From: Fibrobacteria bacterium GUT307 | Lineage (GTDB): Bacteria > Fibrobacterota > Fibrobacteria > Fibrobacterales > Fibrobacteraceae | Direction: 5' to 3' | Length of the DNA: 47,966 nt | Assembly (NCBI GenBank): GCA_001462235.1 | Contig: LIUI01000154.1 | Span: 1-47,966, forward strand | In this document: in pieces, positions 42,375 to 47,966 of the stretch | Position numbering within the stretch: position 1 is the first letter of the stretch | Layout: each line of letters begins with the position of its first letter | Notes under the pieces: model-generated | What the model saw: the letters and a program-made list of their open reading frames with translations, nothing else | Database searches by the model: none | What the model was told of the DNA's origin: nothing | Position numbers and translations under genes: made by a program

Positions 42375-43756
42375 AAAAGGCTTTTACTTTGATAGAACTT
42401 CTTGTTTTTATGCTTATCTTGGGCTTTATAATTGTAGTTGCAGGGCGTGTATTTTCAGATTCTACAGGGATGAGGGTACGCACCCAAAACATGACAAAGG
42501 CAACAGAAGAGGTAAATAAAATTGCCGAGCTTATCAAAGAAGATATGAGCCAAATGGGTGTAAAAGCATGGGGGATATCAGGTTCAAGCAGCACAACTTT
42601 TGACACAGTTGCAAATGTGCATATCCTTTTCAATAACCCAAATCCTGATTATAGTTCCTATAAATTAACACGCAACAACCCCGGCAACTTTGACCACTTG
42701 CTTTTTCGCAAAGCGTATTACGATGATAACGGGGTTTGCGGGGCTGTGATGGAAATAGAATGGTTTGTAAAAAAAGTAAACAATATCGATGTACTTATTC
42801 GTAAATGCACTCCTCTTGAAAATCCCAAATGCACAGGTACCTTTGATGAAGAGCAATGTAAAGAGGTAGAGGTAGAAATGGCTACCAATGTACAAACTTT
42901 TGTCCTATTGCCAAGTTTACCCAACGATGATCCCCTTGCCTTTGGCGGTGTGCCGGCTACTCCAGGCACTCCAACATTTGGTCTTTTAAACCGAGGTGAT
43001 AATATTACTACTTGTACAGATATTTGCGAAACAGTCATAACTCCAAACACAAATACATTAAGCAACTTTGTAAGAAACGCTAGTACCTCCGAAAAGAAAA
43101 AACACCAAGTTTTTGTTGCACAACCAGGCGTAACGGGAGACTATACAAAGTGCGAAGCATTTGAATTCAAAAAAGGCGAAACTTATGCGGTGACATTCAA
43201 AACGCCAAAAATCCAAAGTGTTGCCGATAGCATGGCTCTTTTTCAACCGGGAGTGGATCACATGGCGGTTGGTTTAAGAGATTCCGATAATGGTTATGCC
43301 CAAATAGGAACGGATTTTATGTTTTACCCGCCACAAGAAAACGGTGCGAATGACATAAATCAATATTTTGAGTTTTCTGTTCCTAATGATGTAGAAAAGG
43401 CGTGTATTGCCTTTACCTTTGCTTTTTACAGCGGCACTGAAGACATAGGTCCGCACAAAGGTTCGCTAAAAATTCAAGATTTTGAATTGTCCCATAAAAA
43501 AGACGAAGCATATACTTTTGCTGACATCTACGATCCTACCGCTGATAATTATGATCCTGTTTACGCAACCGAATCGGATGGAGCAAATAAACTGAAAAAC
43601 AAGAAGAATGTAAAAGCGTTTAGATTAATTTTAGAAGTCAACAAAAGAGGGGAAGTTGCCAGTACGCGGAATATTAACCAAGGCGGTTATATTATCCCAA
43701 CACCAAACAATGGCGTTACAGCAAAATCAACTCCGTCACCAATTCCACCACCATAA
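42371..43756 (+). CDS. PilW-like minor pilin (right operon)
   Basis: 461 residues. A normal short leader MKKA|FTLIELLVFMLILGFIIVV contrasts with the long one of the left PilW. RVFSDSTGMRVRTQNM, FRKAYYDDNGVCGAVMEIEW and the C-terminal region (FQPGVDHMAVGLRDSD, FYPPQENG) align with the left copy. It is third in this operon but first in the left one. Its ATG overlaps the pilV stop by 4 nt. Confidence 0.87.
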   Translation: MKKAFTLIELLVFMLILGFIIVVAGRVFSDSTGMRVRTQNMTKATEEVNKIAELIKEDMSQMGVKAWGISGSSSTTFDTVANVHILFNNPNPDYSSYKLTRNNPGNFDHLLFRKAYYDDNGVCGAVMEIEWFVKKVNNIDVLIRKCTPLENPKCTGTFDEEQCKEVEVEMATNVQTFVLLPSLPNDDPLAFGGVPATPGTPTFGLLNRGDNITTCTDICETVITPNTNTLSNFVRNASTSEKKKHQVFVAQPGVTGDYTKCEAFEFKKGETYAVTFKTPKIQSVADSMALFQPGVDHMAVGLRDSDNGYAQIGTDFMFYPPQENGANDINQYFEFSVPNDVEKACIAFTFAFYSGTEDIGPHKGSLKIQDFELSHKKDEAYTFADIYDPTADNYDPVYATESDGANKLKNKKNVKAFRLILEVNKRGEVASTRNINQGGYIIPTPNNGVTAKSTPSPIPPP

Positions 43757-43773
43757 ATTTAATGGGAGGATTT

Positions 43774-46305
43774 ATGAAACGAGGTATTTCTTTAATAGCA
43801 GTTTTGATGTTTATGCTTGCAGCGACTACATCGAGCGTTGTGCTTTACAAGTGGCTTAGTTCCGAGAATTTCGCAAGCGGTGCCCGTTTAAAACATAGCG
43901 AGGCTTATCAGGCAAGCGAGTCTGGCTTAGACGCTGTGCGTGCCTGGCTTTCTTACAATGCAGCAGATGTTGGCGGTGTTTTGAAAGAGCATTTTGATAA
44001 TGCACAAGCTCCTTACCACTTAAACAACCAGGCAAACAATGTGATTAGCAAAGCACTTGGCAGCTTAGACAACAACCAGAATTTCAATGTTTATTTGATA
44101 GGAGCAGATATTAGCAATCGCCATAAATTATTAAAATTTATGAGCATTGGAACAGGACGAGATGGTTCAAAAGTTAAACAGACAGCTATTTTCAACGTGG
44201 AAGGCTTATACAATGTTAAAATTCAATCTCCAAAAGGAAGTACCGATTTTAACGACGATTTCTGGGGAAACATGGGAACTGTAAACATTATAGAATCAAT
44301 GAACGTTGTTATGACACAAACTGCAGAGATTAAAAATGCAGGCGGGCAGGGTTTAAATGAAATTAAAATAGGAAAAGATATCGACAATCCTGGTTATTTG
44401 ATACTGGATGGAAATTATTATGTAAATCACGGCATGAATATTTATGGTGATATGTACGTAACGGGTGATTTTGATTTTTGCTCAACAGGTAGCCTTGATA
44501 ATGATTACATAAATGGCTACTTGTACATAGGGGGTATATTTCATCCAAAGGGGGCTTTGACTATTCAAAAAGATGCTTTTTTTAAAGGCGGGGTGAATCC
44601 AAATGCAGCTATAACCGTCACAGGCAACAGTTGTTCAGGGACGGCAAGTGCAGGAACTATAAAAGTTGAAGAAAACAGCACAATTCAAGGAGACTTTTTC
44701 TATTGGAATCACAGCGACGGTAGCCAATTGGGTTTCCATGTGGGCGGTAATTTGGTTATGGATAATGGTAATATTATTTTGACAAGACAAGATAACAATT
44801 CTGATTCACTCGCTGCCATGGGTAATGTTTATATTGCAAATAACCTTACAGGTACAATTCCCGCTGATAATAACGCATCGGTTACCAGAAAAGCCATTCC
44901 TTATTTTGGGCAAAATCCTTCAAGCATTGTTTGCGTACCAAACATGACTTCAGAAAATTCCCCAGACGCACCACCATATTATTACCGCGATAATACCAGC
45001 AATACTATTAAAATGCGTTCCGACCGCTCCAACGTAGCAAGTATCAGTACCTCCTGTGCTGATTACACAAACTGGGGTGCAGATCCGCTGGACGGCTCTA
45101 AAAATAACGCCAAAGACCTGAAAGGAAAACTTGAAGAAGCTGGCGGACTTGGCGATAGAAGTTGCGAAAATACTCCTATAAAATTTGATATGACTATTTA
45201 CGAAGCAGCCAAGCAGGATAACCCACCGACTTGGGTTCACAGAAAAGATAAATGGGGAGCTTGCAAAAAAACTACTGATCCAAATCCATGTACTGGGTCG
45301 GAATGCAAGTTAAAATTGGCAGATCCAAATGCTTGGATAAATTTAGGAGCGGAACTTCAGGATTGCAGGGATAGAACGACTACACTTAGCTCACTTTACA
45401 ATGATGAATGGCTGGTTATTTATATGAAAGACAGAGTTTCATTTAATGATAATCCATCGTCTTTGTCATCGGGTAAATATATTATCATATTGGATATGGA
45501 GACTATAACTGCATACGACCCGAATCATATTTTGAAGCTTCCACCGACGGCTCAAAATGTGCAAGTTATGCTTTATTTGCCAAAAGGTTATCCTTCTAAA
45601 ATAGAACTTTCAGGCACTGGTCAATACTACAATTACTTCATTTTCAGCGATGGTAACATATATCAATTCGACACCACAAACGAAAGAAAGCTTACTGGCA
45701 ATGTTTTTATGAATAACTGCAGCGTTATGAATTCCCCAACAGCACAAGGCAATCCGCATTTTATATCCGAAGGCAATAGAAGTTTAATTGAAGAATTGAT
45801 GGCAAACGAAATTTTACAAAAAAATGAAGCTCCATCTTCCTCATCTTCATGTGAAGGCGAAAACTGCCCATCTTCCTCTTCAACTCAAACAGCTAACTCC
45901 CAACAAGACCCCTACCTAATCCCCCTAAGCCCCCGCCTAAAAGTAGAACTAGAAAGCAAATATATCAGCAAAGAACCGGAACCATCAGAGGATGTAGAAA
46001 CTGTGAAGGGCTCTATTCTAGTAATGCCACGCATTATTCGCTTAACGCAGGAAGTTTATACTGAAGCTACTACTACTTCAGATGCTGATAAGAAGCTTAG
46101 TAAATACTACAATCTCCTCTACTTGAACGGAGCCACAAAACAACCAGGAACAGAAGGAAACCCGCCGCCAGAGCCAACGCCAACATGCACTCCTTCTGGC
46201 ACCGGAGTTTATAAATGCACATTTGGCGAGGGGTCAGGAATAAGCGAATTCTACGTAAAAATAGGAGCCGCCCCAGCAACTCCTTCATCATCCTCTTCGC
46301 CATAA
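43774..46305 (+). CDS. Giant PilX/GspK-like minor pilin (right operon)
   Basis: 843 residues. MKRG|ISLIAVLMFMLAATTSSVVLYKW matches the left paralogue. The central beta-rich region has the same plan (VxGNLVMDNGN-like strands, WLVIYMKD, LPPTAQNVQVMLYLPKG, YYNYFIFSDGNIYQ), and the near-C-terminal RLKVELESKY, ILVMPRI and YNLLYLNGA segments are conserved. It ends SSSSSP where the left protein continues with a linker and Cys-rich module. ATG 43774 follows GGGAGGA closely. Probably a pilus-tip protein, by inference. Confidence 0.8.
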   Translation: MKRGISLIAVLMFMLAATTSSVVLYKWLSSENFASGARLKHSEAYQASESGLDAVRAWLSYNAADVGGVLKEHFDNAQAPYHLNNQANNVISKALGSLDNNQNFNVYLIGADISNRHKLLKFMSIGTGRDGSKVKQTAIFNVEGLYNVKIQSPKGSTDFNDDFWGNMGTVNIIESMNVVMTQTAEIKNAGGQGLNEIKIGKDIDNPGYLILDGNYYVNHGMNIYGDMYVTGDFDFCSTGSLDNDYINGYLYIGGIFHPKGALTIQKDAFFKGGVNPNAAITVTGNSCSGTASAGTIKVEENSTIQGDFFYWNHSDGSQLGFHVGGNLVMDNGNIILTRQDNNSDSLAAMGNVYIANNLTGTIPADNNASVTRKAIPYFGQNPSSIVCVPNMTSENSPDAPPYYYRDNTSNTIKMRSDRSNVASISTSCADYTNWGADPLDGSKNNAKDLKGKLEEAGGLGDRSCENTPIKFDMTIYEAAKQDNPPTWVHRKDKWGACKKTTDPNPCTGSECKLKLADPNAWINLGAELQDCRDRTTTLSSLYNDEWLVIYMKDRVSFNDNPSSLSSGKYIIILDMETITAYDPNHILKLPPTAQNVQVMLYLPKGYPSKIELSGTGQYYNYFIFSDGNIYQFDTTNERKLTGNVFMNNCSVMNSPTAQGNPHFISEGNRSLIEELMANEILQKNEAPSSSSSCEGENCPSSSSTQTANSQQDPYLIPLSPRLKVELESKYISKEPEPSEDVETVKGSILVMPRIIRLTQEVYTEATTTSDADKKLSKYYNLLYLNGATKQPGTEGNPPPEPTPTCTPSGTGVYKCTFGEGSGISEFYVKIGAAPATPSSSSSP

Positions 46306-46319
46306 GCCCGAATTCCGCT

Positions 46320-46353
46320 GCCCCGCTCCACCTCCTGGAGCGGGGCGGTTTTT
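46320..46353 (+). terminator. Terminator of the right pilin operon (repeat family copy 2)
   Basis: A perfect 11-bp stem (46320-46330 with 46336-46346) with loop CCTCC, followed by GGTTTTTG. A 38-nt stretch around it (46318-46355) recurs exactly at 47092-47129. Confidence 0.85.
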
Positions 46354-46394
46354 GAGAAAAATCCTTCAACACAGCTACTGAATTACAAACGTAA

Positions 46395-46538
46395 TTACAA
46401 CGTAACTCGTTTTTGTTCTTTTTTTATATTAGCGACAATTTTTCCAATCTCTGAAAAATATCTTGCTGTATGCCTTTTATTAGGGATGCCAACGAACCCA
46501 ATATCATCCAAAGCATAATAGTTACGATTAGTTTTCAT
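46395..46538 (-). CDS. Small basic protein (47 residues)
   Basis: ATG 46538 overlaps the stop of the upstream gene (ATGA), and GGAGG lies 4-5 nt before it. The product starts MKTNRNYYALDDIGFVGIP and ends basic (KKEQKRVTL). No family is recognised. Coupling to the 175-residue gene suggests they work together. Confidence 0.6.
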   Translation of the reverse strand: MKTNRNYYALDDIGFVGIPNKRHTARYFSEIGKIVANIKKEQKRVTL

Positions 46539-47062
46539 GTTTCCTCCTTTTTTGGGAAATATTTGCCCATTAACTCAAAAGCGGACACTTTATCAACAAT
46601 CATTCTCTGCCCTCCTATATGTATAGCTCCAAAAGACTTCTTGTAATGTTCTATCAAAGCTGTTTTTGCCTCAAAAGACAGATAACCTTCAAAGCCATAT
46701 TCCACAGATAATTTGCATCCATAAGCAATAAGGTTAGCACAAACCCCTTGGTATAGCTTATCTTTCCCAATGTTAAAAGGTGCATTTTCTATTAAATGCA
46801 TAAAAATAAATCCATCTTTTTCTCGTATTTCCAACGATACCAGCCCTTGAATTAAGTTAATCTCTTTTTCTGTTGCAAGTCTATACACTCGTCTTTGTTG
46901 TTGTTCTAGCTCTTGCTTCCAATTAAATTTCCAACCATTTGTTTTAGTTACAGTTTTCAAGTCTTGTTCTTTTACGGAAAAAACAACTGTTTCAAATCGC
47001 TCACCGGTTTTAGCAAGCTCTATTGATTCTGTTATTTTATCTATTTCAAAAGACAATTCCAT
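46535..47062 (-). CDS. Hypothetical protein, possibly GNAT-like
   Basis: 175 residues. The C-terminal half (LYQGVCANLIAYGCKLSVEYGFEGYLSFEAKTALIEHYKKSFGA, given as a region, residues about 103-146) has the spacing of an acetyltransferase fold: a helix after a V-like region, then strand GYLSFEA and a helix into a GA turn. The pyrophosphate loop is not obvious, so the call is tentative. TATATT lies exactly 6 nt before ATG 47062. It is flanked by the two direct terminator repeats. Confidence 0.55.
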   Translation of the reverse strand: MELSFEIDKITESIELAKTGERFETVVFSVKEQDLKTVTKTNGWKFNWKQELEQQQRRVYRLATEKEINLIQGLVSLEIREKDGFIFMHLIENAPFNIGKDKLYQGVCANLIAYGCKLSVEYGFEGYLSFEAKTALIEHYKKSFGAIHIGGQRMIVDKVSAFELMGKYFPKKEET

Positions 47063-47074
47063 ATAAGTAATATA
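47063..47074 (-). promoter_or_regulatory. Leaderless-type -10 element of the 46535-47062 gene
   Basis: Minus-strand TATATT (47074-47069) with six bases before ATG 47062. No Shine-Dalgarno is present. Confidence 0.5.
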
Positions 47075-47093
47075 GTAAAATCTTAATTCCTCT

Positions 47094-47127
47094 GCCCCGC
47101 TCCACCTCCTGGAGCGGGGCGGTTTTT
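47094..47127 (+). terminator. Extra terminator-type hairpin (repeat family copy 3)
   Basis: Same 11-bp stem, CCTCC loop and GGTTTTTG as at 46320. Its T-run points rightward although no rightward gene ends here. The stem can still affect the leftward gene that ends at 47134. It may be a relic of a duplication or insertion. Confidence 0.65.
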
Positions 47128-47133
47128 GAAAAC

Positions 47134-47529
47134 TTATTGCGACTTTTTATTCTTTAGGATTTTTTCAATCTGCTCATAGTTGTAACCTTTTTTCACAAGG
47201 TCAAGGACTCTAGTCTCAGCTTCTTCCCTCTCAACTTCAAGAGCATCTTTCAAATTCCAGTCTGTAAGCAACATGTTTTCAACCTCCGAACCATGCTTTG
47301 TCAAGAAATCTACAAAAATGCCACGGCCAAGAAAACTGCGAATGGAAAACTTTATAGCTTCCGACAATGGCATGGTTTTAAGGTTCAAGCGTATATCCGC
47401 TATGAACTCCTCGTAATTGTCAGAACCCCGATGCCCCCGATTTTTGGGATTTCCCGCAAAAACACAAAAACGCCCTTCTATAAATGCTTTACCAAGTCTG
47501 CAGGTATACTTATTAGGGGATTTCAACAT
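47134..47529 (-). pseudogene. C-terminal fragment resembling Rpn/PD-(D/E)XK transposase-like proteins
   Basis: 131 residues. From about residue 37 the sequence (NYEEFIADIRLNLKTMPLSE, FVDFLTKHGSEVENMLL, then a Glu-rich helix) resembles the C-terminal tail of the Rpn-like family, whose full members are about 300 residues. The N-terminal 35 residues are unrelated and the nuclease domain is missing. Just upstream a separate 12-codon frame with a good AGGAG starts at about 47617 and stops early, which also suggests decay. Confidence 0.55.
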
Positions 47530-47605
47530 TTAATGCTATTTCGCTATTTTGCTATTTCATGTTGCATAATCGAGAACATCCTCTTCATCGGGGGCATCGG
47601 GGTTC
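47423..47605. repeat. 19-bp inverted repeat
   Basis: Arms at 47423-47441 and 47587-47605 are exact reverse complements (core CCCCGATGCCCCCGAT). One arm is inside the fragment gene and one in its upstream region, so a small inversion or insertion may have broken the gene. Confidence 0.65.
47535..47558. repeat. Three tandem copies of GCTATTTY
   Basis: An 8-nt unit repeated three times directly upstream of the 47529 start codon (GCTATTTC, GCTATTTT, GCTATTTC). Copy number could vary by slippage. Confidence 0.5.
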
Positions 47606-47653
47606 AGACGTTTCCGTTTCCATAGATAAACTCCTATTTGGGTTATTTATCTA

Positions 47654-47786
47654 TTAGACGCGTTTCGGAGGGAAAAAGTTCCAAAAAGCATGATTTTGCA
47701 ACAACTGTTGACGGATTTTAAAAAAAATAAAAAAAATAAAAAAAAATTCACTTTTTTTGAACTTTTTTGCTCTGAAACGCGTCTAA
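47654..47786. mobile_element. 133-bp element with ~35-nt imperfect inverted arms (MITE-like)
   Basis: The ends are TTAGACGCGTTTC and its exact complement. With a few mismatches the arms extend to about 35 nt through GGAG and AAAAAGTTC. The centre contains TTGACGG and a long A-rich tract. No gene is inside. No clear target-site duplication is seen, so it may instead be a large regulatory hairpin upstream of the next gene. Confidence 0.45.
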
Positions 47787-47809
47787 GTATATATAGACAG
47801 GAGCAAACA

Positions 47810-47966
47810 TGAATTCTTTGCCATTATGGAAAAAAGCCATCCTCGCCGGCCCGGACTCTTTTGGGGTAATGCCGGCAGATTTTTCGCCCGAGCTGCCATT
47901 GGCGGCTAAAAATACGTTGGCAGAAAAGGAAAATTTGAAAAACGAGGAAAAAGCCACGCTTTACTA
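47810..47966 (+). CDS. Hypothetical protein, N-terminal 52 residues, cut by the window end
   Basis: ATG 47810 is preceded by ACAGGAG with 5-6 nt spacing. The product begins MNSLPLWKKAILAGPDSFGV and becomes charged. No family is recognised. It starts 24 nt after the MITE-like element. Confidence 0.6.

Overview
The window looks like chromosomal DNA from a Gram-negative, fibre-degrading bacterium of the Fibrobacter type. This is an inference from a GH9 cellulase, polyserine linkers, a LolA carrier and a PilM-N-O-P-Q pilus machine, a pyrophosphate-type phosphofructokinase, and a recurrent start-site motif. In that motif a -10-like hexamer (TAnnTT, usually after TTTC) lies exactly 6 nt before the start codon, which implies leaderless mRNAs for at least eight genes. 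No rRNA, tRNA or CRISPR array was seen.

Layout. 1-6.3 kb: a partial hypothetical gene, a DUF4143-type AAA ATPase, guaB, murA and a TPR lipoprotein. 6.3-11.8 kb: nuoA standing alone, bioB with a hemolysin-III-like membrane protein, a Fic enzyme with a GH9 cellulase, and uppP. 11.7-19.6 kb: a pilus assembly operon (pilM, pilN, pilO, an AMIN+SH3+PilP-like protein, a short secretin) ending in a membrane SpoIIE-type phosphatase, with a PilZ (c-di-GMP) protein just upstream. 19.6-24.7 kb: a tandem glycosyltransferase/TPR protein, lolA, a PurO-like IMP cyclohydrolase and pmbA. 24.8-30.4 kb: a glycoconjugate operon (small membrane ORF, YfhO, FkbM methyltransferase, GT8, flippase-like protein, hypothetical). 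30.5-34.9 kb: pfp, an SpmA-SpmB fusion, comF and two unknown genes.

35.0-46.35 kb is the most interesting part. Two paralogous minor-pilin operons (FimT/GspH-, PilV-, PilW- and PilX-like genes, the last with 840-936 residues and polyserine linkers) diverge from a central tyrosine recombinase gene. An identical 18-bp sequence with an internal dyad lies in inverted orientation on both sides of the recombinase, at 40244-40261 and 41410-41427. Both copies start on a codon boundary in the reading frame of the adjacent prepilin and encode TAAQAV. The left operon has a promoter, Shine-Dalgarno and ATG inside the segment between the sites. The right operon has no start codon upstream of its prepilin cleavage site. 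Inverting the 1.15-kb segment would fuse the same promoter and leader peptide, in frame, to the right operon and disconnect the left one. I therefore propose a self-contained promoter- and start-codon-inversion switch that selects between two pilus-tip protein sets, shown here in the left-ON state. The recombinase lacks the usual first catalytic arginine (Glu166), so the switch may be atypical or locked.

46.3-48 kb is accessory DNA: repeated terminator hairpins, a two-gene unit with a possible GNAT-like protein, a fragment resembling the C-terminus of Rpn/PD-(D/E)XK proteins, a 133-bp element with long inverted arms, and the start of another gene.
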